Of a DNA stretch of 64,000 nt, positions 42,155 to 50,096 are shown one piece after another. This stretch comes from Bacteroidota bacterium (lineage in GTDB: Bacteria; Bacteroidota; Bacteroidia; Chitinophagales; Saprospiraceae). The notes below the pieces were generated by a model. It ran no database searches, was not told where the DNA came from, and was given only the letters and a program-made list of their open reading frames with translations. The translations under genes and the position numbers were made by a program. The stretch spans positions 62,001-126,000 of the forward strand of contig WGNL01000025.1 in assembly GCA_016124585.1 (NCBI GenBank). Direction: 5' to 3'. Each line of letters starts with the position of its first letter. The first letter of the stretch is position 1.

Positions 42155-43207
42155 ATGGAAGAAGTAAAACTCACACAGTATAGTCACGGTGCAGGTTGCG
42201 GATGCAAGATTTCCCCCAAAGTGCTAGACCAAATCCTGCATGGATTGGGTGAGCAGGCAATGTTTCCAGATTTGTTGGTGGGTAATGAGGGACGGGACGA
42301 TGCTGCCGTTTTGGATATTGGCGGGGGGCAGGCCATCATTAGCACAACTGATTTTTTCATGCCAATCGTAGATGATGCTTTTGAGTTTGGACGCATTGCC
42401 GCTGCCAATTCAATCAGCGATGTCTATGCCATGGGCGGCAAACCTTTGATGGCTGTCGCAATTCTGGGTTGGCCAGTGGATAAACTGCCTATTGAATTGG
42501 CAACGAAAGTGCTTGAAGGTGGTCGCAGCATCTGTCGGGAAGCAGGCATACCCCTAGCAGGTGGGCATAGCATTGATTCACCAGAACCAATTTTTGGACT
42601 GGCCGTAACTGGACTGGTCAAGCTTGAGGCTTTGAAGAAAAACAATACGGCTGAGGTAAACGACTGGCTATTTTTAACTAAGCCACTAGGTGTAGGAGTG
42701 CTTTCAACGGCACAGAAAAGAGGAGTGTTAAAAGCTGAATGTCAAACAATTATGACTGAAAACATGACTAAATTGAACAGGGTAGGGGAGCTGCTCGCTT
42801 CCGTTCCTGGTGTCACAGCCATGACTGATGTCACAGGGTTCGGGTTGCTTGGCCATCTTGTTGAAATGGCGGAAGGTAGAAAGTTGAGCGCTGAGTTATT
42901 TTATAGTAAAATTCCAGTGTTGGAAGGTGTACGTGATTATATTGGTCAGCGAGTTTTTCCAGATGCCACTACCCGAAATTGGAGCAGTTTTGGGGAGAAA
43001 ATCAGCTTTGGTGCTGGGGTAAATGTCCTTGAAGCCTTCACTTTGTTGCCCGACCCACAAACAAACGGTGGTTTACTTTTCACGGTAAAAAATGAAAGTT
43101 TGGAGGAAGTGAGGTCATTGCTTTCTACCTCAAACTTGCATCAATTTTCAGAGCCAATTGGCCGAATGATTGAAAAAGACGAAAAAGTAATAACTGTTTT
43201 ACCTTAA
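42155..43207 (+). CDS. selD: Selenide, water dikinase (selenophosphate synthase)
   Basis: 350 residues from the ATG at 42155 (the frame is open from a TTG at 42110). It makes selenophosphate from selenide and ATP. The N-terminal active-site loop [12 protein letters not shown] keeps the catalytic Cys and Lys; it is a cysteine, not selenocysteine, version. Further motifs: [50 protein letters not shown] and [12 protein letters not shown]. With mnmH just upstream and no selA or selB in view, selenium is probably used here for tRNA modification. Same transcription unit as mnmH. Confidence 0.95.
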   Translation: MEEVKLTQYSHGAGCGCKISPKVLDQILHGLGEQAMFPDLLVGNEGRDDAAVLDIGGGQAIISTTDFFMPIVDDAFEFGRIAAANSISDVYAMGGKPLMAVAILGWPVDKLPIELATKVLEGGRSICREAGIPLAGGHSIDSPEPIFGLAVTGLVKLEALKKNNTAEVNDWLFLTKPLGVGVLSTAQKRGVLKAECQTIMTENMTKLNRVGELLASVPGVTAMTDVTGFGLLGHLVEMAEGRKLSAELFYSKIPVLEGVRDYIGQRVFPDATTRNWSSFGEKISFGAGVNVLEAFTLLPDPQTNGGLLFTVKNESLEEVRSLLSTSNLHQFSEPIGRMIEKDEKVITVLP

Positions 43208-43237
43208 ATAAAATACTGATAATCAAGCAATTGATAA

Positions 43238-44029
43238 ATGAAACCCCTCGACAATTTCAGGAATAAAGTTTTTAACAAAGATGTTTTGGAGGTGCTGGCC
43301 GAGTTGCCAGACAATTCATTGGATATGGTTTACGGTGACCCGGATTATGGTGTCGGAATCAATTATCACGGCAAAACATATCTAACTAAGTGGAAAGAAT
43401 ACGTGGATTGGTACATCGAATTGACGAAAGCTTGTATGCGAGTACTCAAGCCAACGGGAAACCTTTTCATGATGAATTACCCAAAACAGAATGCCTATCT
43501 CAGAGTCAAATATTTGGATGAAAATGCCTATGATGTACAAGAATACGCCTGGGTTTACAACACCAATGTCGGGCACAGCCCAAGGCGATTTACCACTGCA
43601 CATCGGTCAATTTTGCATGCAACCAAATCAAAAAACAACCATTTTTTCAAAGACCAAGTAGCAGTTCCTTACCAAAACCCAACTGACCGTCGGATACAAC
43701 AACGCATGGCGGATGGGCATGTTGGCAGGATGCCTTACAGTTGGTTTTATTTTGATTTGGTGAAAAACGTGAGCAAGGACAAGACTTTTCATGCTTGCCA
43801 AATTCCACTCGGGTTGGTCGAAATGCTTATTAAATCCTGCACCCAAGAAAACGATGACGTGTTTATTCTTTTTGGCGGAAGCGGATCGGAGTTGGTGCTT
43901 TGTCAGCAATTGCAACGCAATTTTATTAGTTGCGAACTGCACCCAGAATATCACCAGATGATTGCGGAGCGACTTAAAAATGATGGTAGGATAGGGGAGG
44001 AGCATCGGATTGGAAATCGAAAAAAATAG
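43238..44029 (+). CDS. Solitary DNA methyltransferase (N6-adenine/N4-cytosine, DPDY variant)
   Basis: 263 residues. Beta-type order: catalytic motif IV first (MVYGDPDYGVGINY, near residue 33), then a target-recognition region, and the SAM-binding FGGSGSELVLCQQLQRNF and SCELHPEYHQMI near the C-terminus. The motif is DPDY, not the usual DPPY, and motif I is FGGSGSE instead of FxGSGTT. No restriction endonuclease or specificity subunit gene lies near. It starts 30 bp after selD and may be on the same transcript. Possible roles: regulatory methylation or a protective remnant; activity is plausible but unproven because both changed motifs are catalytic. Confidence 0.85.
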   Translation: MKPLDNFRNKVFNKDVLEVLAELPDNSLDMVYGDPDYGVGINYHGKTYLTKWKEYVDWYIELTKACMRVLKPTGNLFMMNYPKQNAYLRVKYLDENAYDVQEYAWVYNTNVGHSPRRFTTAHRSILHATKSKNNHFFKDQVAVPYQNPTDRRIQQRMADGHVGRMPYSWFYFDLVKNVSKDKTFHACQIPLGLVEMLIKSCTQENDDVFILFGGSGSELVLCQQLQRNFISCELHPEYHQMIAERLKNDGRIGEEHRIGNRKK

Positions 44030-44097
44030 TTTTTATTTCGCTTAGCTGCTTTAAAGACGGCAGATGGTTTTCAGCAGATAAGCTTGTGCTATTCCCT

Positions 44098-44140
44098 GAA
44101 TCAACAGAGGCGTTACCAATGGTAACGCCTCTGTTGATTC
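44098..44140. repeat. 43-bp perfect palindrome between convergent genes
   Basis: Two 21-base arms, GAATCAACAGAGGCGTTACCA and its exact complement, around a single central base. No T-run follows on either strand, so it is not a standard intrinsic terminator, though such a strong hairpin could still stop transcription from both sides. It lies between the methyltransferase stop (44029) and the DUF6089 stop (44188). Confidence 0.9.
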
Positions 44141-44187
44141 TAGCAGAATCCAATAGAAAATACTTGGATTTGAATGTCGGTGATTGA

Positions 44188-45057
44188 CTAATTATAACAA
44201 CCCGCCTTTCGTTTTCCACGCTTCCTGCCACCCATGAGCCCGTTATCAAGGAAATTGTAAGAAGCGGTAACGCCGACGATAAAATACCAGTCTTTCTTGG
44301 CGTTGTCGCCACGTTGGGTGCCTGTTGGGACAATGACCGGTTCACCATTATCATTTAGTTCTCCAGTACGATTACCAAGTGCGGCGGCAAGTTGGCCATT
44401 GCCAGCCATGAGTTCAGGGTACGAGACATATTTGCCGCTCACGTCATCCAGGTAATCCGTAAAAGTTGGTCTAGCCCCGATTTCAAGGCCAAGGTTGATA
44501 CGGTCAGTGAGGGCATATTTTAAGCCAACTCCAAAAGGGATTGCGAATGCAAATCGCTTGTAGGGCGAGTCGAATCCTTCCATGCCTTGGCCTTCAGTGC
44601 CGAGGGGTTGGAGCTCTTCCCAATTGCCAAGGTAGCGGGCTTTTGGGTTGAACTTCGTGCCAGCGATACCAGCGAAAATATATGGTGAAAATGGCCGGGA
44701 AAGTGCATAAGGTTGGTAGCCTAAAATATTGAATTCGCCAACCAGTGAGAATTCCAAAATACTAGAACGGAAGCTCAAGTTGCGGTCGTGGATGTAATCA
44801 TCGTTGCGGACATTGGCGTCCTGACCTGAAAGCCTAGCCCAATTGAAGCCAAGTTTTGCAGCAAAAAGGTCATTGAAATTTTGGCGAACGAAAGCACCAG
44901 CTGCAAATTTGGTTTCCTTCAAATACAGGTTGCTGGAATTGTTGGACAAATCACCAATATAATTGGCCCCTCCAAGTAATATGCCTGCTTCGAAATGCTG
45001 TGCTGAGGCAGCCAGGGGTAAAAAAGTTAGTGCGAGGATTTTAACTATGTTTTTCAT
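44188..45057 (-). CDS. DUF6089 family outer-membrane beta-barrel protein
   Basis: 289 residues. Signal peptide 1-19 (PLAASA/Q). The mature part is built of amphipathic strands with FEAGILLGGANYIGDLS near the start and FSPYIFAGIAGTKFNPKA in the middle, typical of the Bacteroidota DUF6089 family, an OmpA/PorG-like small barrel. Related proteins (PorG) belong to the T9SS outer-membrane machinery; a link here is possible but not shown. The C-terminus is basic (RKRGKRKAGCYN), which is unusual for a barrel ending. Confidence 0.85.
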   Translation of the reverse strand: MKNIVKILALTFLPLAASAQHFEAGILLGGANYIGDLSNNSSNLYLKETKFAAGAFVRQNFNDLFAAKLGFNWARLSGQDANVRNDDYIHDRNLSFRSSILEFSLVGEFNILGYQPYALSRPFSPYIFAGIAGTKFNPKARYLGNWEELQPLGTEGQGMEGFDSPYKRFAFAIPFGVGLKYALTDRINLGLEIGARPTFTDYLDDVSGKYVSYPELMAGNGQLAAALGNRTGELNDNGEPVIVPTGTQRGDNAKKDWYFIVGVTASYNFLDNGLMGGRKRGKRKAGCYN

Positions 45058-45100
45058 AAAATGAAGAAAAATTGAAATGCTGTCAGAATTGAATTATTCA

Positions 45101-45919
45101 TTAACGAAAATGTTTTGCCAAAACTTGCGCCATCTGTGTTTGAATTTCCAAGGCACTGGCACGAGCCTTTTCAGCAAAATCTTCGCCGTTGCCTGCAAAG
45201 ATGATGCCTCGTGATGAATTGACAAGTAGCCCACATTGGCTGTTTAGCCCATATTCGCAGACTTTTTCCAACTCACCACCTTGGGCACCGATACCAGGAA
45301 CCAGCAAGAAATTGTCAGGCGCTATTTGTCGAATTTCCTTGAATTTTTCGGGATGGGTAGCGCCAGTCACAAACATGAGATTGTCAGGATTCCCCCAACT
45401 CTGTGCTTTTTTCATCACTTTTTCGAAAAGTGGTTCACCATTATCTTGTAGAGTAAACTGCAAATCGAAACTACCTTTGTTAGAAGTCAAAGCCAAGAGG
45501 ATGACCCATTTACCTTCAAAATCAAGGAAGGGCTTCACGCTGTCTTCTCCCATGTAAGGCGCCACCGTAACTGCATCGAAGTTCATTTTTTCAAAAAATG
45601 CTTTAGCATATTGTGTGGAAGTATTACCAATATCCCCCCGTTTTGCGTCGGCAATGGTATAAATGTTTTCGGGGATGAGTGCCATTGTTTTTTCGAGCGA
45701 CTGCCAGCCTTGCCAGCCTTGCGATTCGTAAAATGCGAGATTGGGTTTATAAGCAACGCAGAGGTCTTGTGTAGCTTCGATAATTTGGCGGTTGAATTCA
45801 AAAATGGGGTCGTCGTATTTCAGCAAATGTTTTGGCAGTTTGGATATCTCACTGTCCAAACCCACGCAGAGGAAGGATTTTTTTGCTAAAATTTGTTCAA
45901 AAAGTTGTTGTCGGTTCAT
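45101..45919 (-). CDS. pyrF: Orotidine 5'-phosphate decarboxylase
   Basis: 272 residues, the long (type 2) form. It makes UMP from OMP in pyrimidine synthesis. Key strings: [29 protein letters not shown] (catalytic Lys region), [16 protein letters not shown] (Asp-Lys-Asp catalytic array), [27 protein letters not shown] and PGIGAQGG. It follows engB with 6 bp between, so the two form an operon. Confidence 0.96.
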   Translation of the reverse strand: MNRQQLFEQILAKKSFLCVGLDSEISKLPKHLLKYDDPIFEFNRQIIEATQDLCVAYKPNLAFYESQGWQGWQSLEKTMALIPENIYTIADAKRGDIGNTSTQYAKAFFEKMNFDAVTVAPYMGEDSVKPFLDFEGKWVILLALTSNKGSFDLQFTLQDNGEPLFEKVMKKAQSWGNPDNLMFVTGATHPEKFKEIRQIAPDNFLLVPGIGAQGGELEKVCEYGLNSQCGLLVNSSRGIIFAGNGEDFAEKARASALEIQTQMAQVLAKHFR

Positions 45920-45925
45920 GCGTAC

Positions 45926-46522
45926 TTAGCAGTTGTTGTTGACTTCTTGGATAAAACTTAAAATATCTTCCCGGCCATTTCGGTACTCTGAAGAAGTGAT
46001 AAACTCTTGAGGGAGCGTCTCCCATGATTCCAAAATTGCAGCTCGGATGGCAGTCAGGTGACGGTCGAGTTGAGCCTTGGAGAGGCGGTCGCATTTTGTA
46101 TATGCGATTACGAAGGGCACTTGATTTTCTCCTAAAAAATTGATGAATTCCATGTCATTTTTTCTAGGTTCGATATTGGAATCGACTAGTACGAAAGTGC
46201 AAGTAAGCGCCTCACGTTTTAGGAGATAGTTCTCAATCATAGGGCCAAAACCAGCCCTGATTTTCTTGTTCGTTTTGGCATAGCCATAGCCTGGCAAATC
46301 CACCAAATGCCAAGTTTCATTGATATTGAAAAAATTAATGGTTTGGGTTTTGCCAGGTGTATTGGAGACGTGTGCCAGGCCCTTTCGCCCAGTTAGCATA
46401 TTAATTAGGGAAGATTTGCCAACGTTTGAACGGCCAATAAAGGCATATTCAGGGATGTTGGAAGCCGGGCAATCTTCGACTTTGACGAAACTTCCACTGT
46501 AGGCTGCTGTTGTAATTTCCAT
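45926..46522 (-). CDS. engB: Ribosome biogenesis GTPase EngB (YihA/YsxC)
   Basis: 198 residues from the ATG at 46522 (an upstream in-frame ATG at 46555 would add 11 residues not seen in the family). Needed for 50S subunit assembly and often for cell division. G1 GRSNVGKSS, switch II DLPGYGYA, G4 TKCD and G5 TSS near the C-terminus are visible. A box reading CATCTTTG lies 7 bases upstream of the start, again suggesting a very short leader. It is divergent from the PAP2 gene. Confidence 0.95.
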   Translation of the reverse strand: MEITTAAYSGSFVKVEDCPASNIPEYAFIGRSNVGKSSLINMLTGRKGLAHVSNTPGKTQTINFFNINETWHLVDLPGYGYAKTNKKIRAGFGPMIENYLLKREALTCTFVLVDSNIEPRKNDMEFINFLGENQVPFVIAYTKCDRLSKAQLDRHLTAIRAAILESWETLPQEFITSSEYRNGREDILSFIQEVNNNC

Positions 46523-46558
46523 GAGGCTCAAAGATGCGGATTTGAAATTTTTCAATTA

Positions 46559-46587
46559 TTGTTTTGAAGCAAAAAGGCTCAACTTTG
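46559..46587 (+). promoter_or_regulatory. Candidate promoter of the PAP2 phosphatase gene
   Basis: TTG at 46559-46561, an 18-bp spacer, then CAACTTTG at 46580-46587. One mismatch to TAnnTTTG (first base). The leader would be about 13 nt. Confidence 0.45.
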
Positions 46588-46606
46588 CCAAAAATAAGTG
46601 ACTTGA

Positions 46607-47278
46607 ATGGTCAAAATTGTAAAAGAAAATAGATTTTACTTTCTCCTGTTGTCGTTGTTCATCATTGTAGGCGGCATTTATCTTTGGCAAAGCGACAAGG
46701 TTGACGCTATTCTTTTTTACAGTGACAATCGCTCACCTTTCCTCAATGATGTCTTTACGACCGTCACTCATTTTGGTGAAGCGCCGGCTTATTTTATCAT
46801 CGGAATTTTGGCATTTGTGGTTCGATTTCGATATGCGTTGTTAGTGGCGCTGACTGGTTTTGTGGTGATGGGCGTAAGTTTCGGAATGAAAAGCTTGTTT
46901 GGTATTGACCGGCCTTTGGCTTTTTTTACCAAAGAAAACCTGCTGGATAAAATCAATTTCATTGATGGGGTACAGCTGCATTCGGGAGCTACCAGCTTTC
47001 CATCTGGCCATTCCATGTCTGCATTTGCACTTTTCAGTTTGCTTATTTTCTTGCTGCCGACTAAAAAAAGATATGTGTTTTTTTTCTTTTCAATGGCACT
47101 GTTGGTGGGCATTTCGAGGATATACCTCGTACAACATTTCTGGCCAGACGTCTATGTGGGCGGCATAGTTGGAGCTATTTTGGCCATGCTGATTTATTCG
47201 TTTCAAGCTAGATATCCAATCTCAGCCACTGGGTGGTGGGACAAATCGTTAAGGGTCAAGAAAAAAGAGATGGCTTGA
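46607..47278 (+). CDS. PAP2-superfamily membrane phosphatase
   Basis: 223 residues with six hydrophobic helices. The three active-site signatures of type 2 phosphatidic acid phosphatases are present: K-x6-RP in MKSLFGIDRPLAFF, PSGHSM in FPSGHSMSAFA, and SR-x5-H-x3-D in ISRIYLVQHFWPDVYVGG. Such enzymes remove phosphate from lipid phosphates such as phosphatidate or undecaprenyl pyrophosphate, or act on lipid A. Which lipid is used is unknown. Its stop is 3 bp from the convergent MCE gene's stop. Confidence 0.93.
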   Translation: MVKIVKENRFYFLLLSLFIIVGGIYLWQSDKVDAILFYSDNRSPFLNDVFTTVTHFGEAPAYFIIGILAFVVRFRYALLVALTGFVVMGVSFGMKSLFGIDRPLAFFTKENLLDKINFIDGVQLHSGATSFPSGHSMSAFALFSLLIFLLPTKKRYVFFFFSMALLVGISRIYLVQHFWPDVYVGGIVGAILAMLIYSFQARYPISATGWWDKSLRVKKKEMA

Positions 47279-47281
47279 CGT

Positions 47282-48322
47282 TCAATTCTTGTTCTTGAAT
47301 GCTGGATCGTCCTCCAACGGTTCATATTCGTACTCCATTTTTTTCTTGGATAAAACCCGGCGATAACGTTCTGGATGAAGGCGAAGGTCCCTCAAAAGGA
47401 AATCCATGTTTTTGATGGTCGTTTCCAAATTGGATGCAAATTCTTTGTCATTGAGCAGCATTGGAATGGCTCCATCACCAGATTTCAGGCTCTGAAGCAA
47501 AGCGCTCAAATCTGAAATTGCCTTGTCGCTACTGGCCAAAGTGGTTTGTAGTTTTTGCATGGTCACTTTGGTTTCCCCTACCAATTGGGTCACGTTGGCA
47601 TCTTTTAAATCATTGGAAACAGCTTCCGCATTTGCCAAAATGTTTTTGATTTGTTGGTTGCTTTCCTTGAGCGTGCTAGTGATTGTTTCAATGTTTTTAA
47701 TGCTCCTTTCTACTGAGCCAGCAGAGTTGGCCATTACTTTGTCGAGACGGTCTGTGGTGTTTCGAAGGTTTGAAAGCGTAACCCGAACATCTACTACACT
47801 TTGGTTGATTTCTTCGCTATTTTTTAGACGGTCGGAAAGTGTGTCCAACATGTCTTTAATGCCGCCATTCAATTGGTCCATGTACAGCCGAACTTCGTCA
47901 GGTGTGACCATGGATGCCAGCAGTCCTTTTGTGAATCCTTTCAAATAATCGCCGTCCTTGGCACAATCAGGCCCAGTGCAATTGCCTGTAAAAACAAGGT
48001 CAATATGGGAGCCACCCATTGGACCATCCGAAACGATGGTTGCTACGGCAGACTTTGGCACTTTAGTTCCATTGTCCAGATGCAATTCCACAGTAATGTT
48101 GTTTGGGTCGTCTCCATTCTGGAAAATATCTGAAACTAGCCCTACTTGCAGCCCATTTATTAGAATGGGAGTAGAGATTCTCAGCCCGTCTACACGCTGA
48201 TAGGTAGCGTACACCACTAATTTTTTACTTAAAATATTGAATCCCTTAAGGAATTTATAGCCCCAAATGGCCATCGCCACCGTGATGATGGAGAAAATTG
48301 CAATCTTAACTTCTTTGCGCAT
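47282..48322 (-). CDS. MlaD-family (MCE) lipid-transport protein
   Basis: 346 residues. One N-terminal membrane helix (about 5-28), then an MCE domain (about 35-130: VVYATYQRVDGLRISTPI, GLQVGLVSDIFQN and SDGPMGGSHIDLVF), then a long coiled-coil/helical tail (about 145-310). It tethers in the inner membrane and forms ring assemblies that move phospholipids to or from the outer membrane. The permease (MlaE) and ATPase (MlaF) genes are not adjacent. The order MCE gene, amidase gene, divergent lptD recalls a layout I have seen in other Bacteroidota genomes and supports an envelope-assembly role. Confidence 0.93.
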   Translation of the reverse strand: MRKEVKIAIFSIITVAMAIWGYKFLKGFNILSKKLVVYATYQRVDGLRISTPILINGLQVGLVSDIFQNGDDPNNITVELHLDNGTKVPKSAVATIVSDGPMGGSHIDLVFTGNCTGPDCAKDGDYLKGFTKGLLASMVTPDEVRLYMDQLNGGIKDMLDTLSDRLKNSEEINQSVVDVRVTLSNLRNTTDRLDKVMANSAGSVERSIKNIETITSTLKESNQQIKNILANAEAVSNDLKDANVTQLVGETKVTMQKLQTTLASSDKAISDLSALLQSLKSGDGAIPMLLNDKEFASNLETTIKNMDFLLRDLRLHPERYRRVLSKKKMEYEYEPLEDDPAFKNKN

Positions 48323-48411
48323 TTTTGGATGTAAGTGGCCGACATTTTGATGAGCCGACCGTATTAATTGTAGCCATGAGCCCCGATAACATCAAGGAAT
48401 CTGCTGCTTTT

Positions 48412-49926
48412 TTATTTAATTCTGATGCCATTTCGGTAATTAACCACAAATGCGTCGCTAAAACCGAGTGCACGAAGCTTGGTTTTGGCATCGTTTGCTT
48501 CTTCTTGGGTGGCGAAATTAACTACTTGGTATTTATACAAGCCATTTTCTTCAATTACTTGTATCAAATAATCAACTCTCGCCCATTTTCCTGAATTAAC
48601 ATCGAGTTGTTTTGGGGAGGCAGCCAATTGCACACGGTATTGAATATCAGCATTTTGTATGATAGGTGTTTTTGGAACTGGTGCCGACTCAGACACTGGA
48701 TTGTCCACTAAAATTTTCGAGGGGGAGCTTGTTGGTTCAGCTTTTTTCTTTGCTGGATTGTCTTCGACAACTGTTGGTCTAAAAGCTGGCTTGCTTTCGA
48801 TTTTGGAATCATTCCTTTGCTCAACTGGATTCGTTTTAAGAGAAGCTTTATCCGGTTTTATGTTAGTGGGTGGTGTCTCGTTTTCTTGTTTAACGGGTTT
48901 AACATAAGCTGACTCCATTGCAACTGGTTCAGATTCAGCTAATTCTTCGGTGGAGTCCTTCGCATTCTTGCCACTATCGTCAAGCAGGGCTAATTGGCTA
49001 GGGGGGGCACTTCCTTCCATCTCCGATTTATAGTCACTGAACGCAAGTAGCAATGCGTTGGCCATTGACTTTTGCCCAGTTTTTGTATGTAGAAAACTTT
49101 CCTCGGTTGAGTTGGTCAGAAAGCCAGTTTCAACTAACACGCTTGGCATGGTCGCATGACGCAACACCAAGAATCCGGCTTGTTTAACCCCCCGGTTCCT
49201 CCGCTTTGCAACGGCATTGGAATGGTTCTGCACCTTGTCCGCAAAGCTGAGGCTCTGTTCCAAAAACGCATTTTGGAACATGGATAGAATGATATGCGCT
49301 TCTGGCGAATTAGGGTCGTAACCATCATAATTCTTTTCGTAATCCTCTTCCAGTAGGATGGATTCATTTTCTCGTTTGGCCACTTCAAGGTTGGCCTCTG
49401 TAGCATGTAACCCCAGCACGTATGTTTCAGTGCCTGTCGTCTTGTTGGCATTTGGTATGGCGTTGCAATGGATTGAAATGAACAGGTCGGCTTTGTTGCG
49501 AGTGGCAATAGCTGCTCGTTCGTTGAGCGGAATGAACACATCCGTGGAGCGGGTCATGATAACATTCACGTCTGGGAAATTCTGCTCAATTGCTTCAGCC
49601 AAATATTTTCCAACGGAGAGACAAACATGCTTCTCTTTGGTATTGATGCCGTGGCAGCCGGGGTCATGGCCGCCATGCCCAGGGTCTATTACAACGGTTT
49701 TGATGGCAGATGCACCTTTTCTTCGGGAGATGGATAATTCAGGTGTGACCAGGGTGTCTGCGTCTGAGGGAAGGTTCAGAAAATATGTGCTGATTGGTGC
49801 AGCTTTGATAATTTTGCCCGCCATTGGGTAGCTCACCCCTGTAGTACTTACAGCGTTGTTAAGTTTTGGTAAACTCCATGCGGAGCATAAAAACAGCAGC
49901 GTTGGAAGGAAAATATAAGCCTTCAT
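48412..49926 (-). CDS. N-acetylmuramoyl-L-alanine amidase (Amidase_3) with C-terminal SPOR-like domain
   Basis: 504 residues. Signal peptide 1-18. The Amidase_3 domain lies at about 75-305: VVIDPGHGGHDPGCHG (zinc His), VIMTRSTDVFIPL (metal Glu/Asp region), SIHCNAIPNANKTTGTETYV, and LVETGFLTN (catalytic Glu). A Pro/Lys/Glu-rich linker at about 320-420 follows, and a SPOR-like domain at about 425-504 (IQYRVQLAAS, then YKYQVVNF, then LGFSDAFVVNYRNG). It cleaves the amide bond between muramic acid and the stem peptide during daughter-cell separation. SPOR domains bind denuded glycan at the division site. Confidence 0.95.
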   Translation of the reverse strand: MKAYIFLPTLLFLCSAWSLPKLNNAVSTTGVSYPMAGKIIKAAPISTYFLNLPSDADTLVTPELSISRRKGASAIKTVVIDPGHGGHDPGCHGINTKEKHVCLSVGKYLAEAIEQNFPDVNVIMTRSTDVFIPLNERAAIATRNKADLFISIHCNAIPNANKTTGTETYVLGLHATEANLEVAKRENESILLEEDYEKNYDGYDPNSPEAHIILSMFQNAFLEQSLSFADKVQNHSNAVAKRRNRGVKQAGFLVLRHATMPSVLVETGFLTNSTEESFLHTKTGQKSMANALLLAFSDYKSEMEGSAPPSQLALLDDSGKNAKDSTEELAESEPVAMESAYVKPVKQENETPPTNIKPDKASLKTNPVEQRNDSKIESKPAFRPTVVEDNPAKKKAEPTSSPSKILVDNPVSESAPVPKTPIIQNADIQYRVQLAASPKQLDVNSGKWARVDYLIQVIEENGLYKYQVVNFATQEEANDAKTKLRALGFSDAFVVNYRNGIRIK

Positions 49927-50096
49927 TTTGAAGATAAATAAGGTTCTGGGTGCGGAGGGAAATTATGAAATTCAGAAAGTTGGATGAATCAAATTCTTAT
50001 TTTCCGATCTCTCAACTTAAGAATTACAATGAAACCGAGTAAAACAAGCATTTCATTCCATATCCTCAGCTTTCAAACAAACTTCAATCCAAAGAT

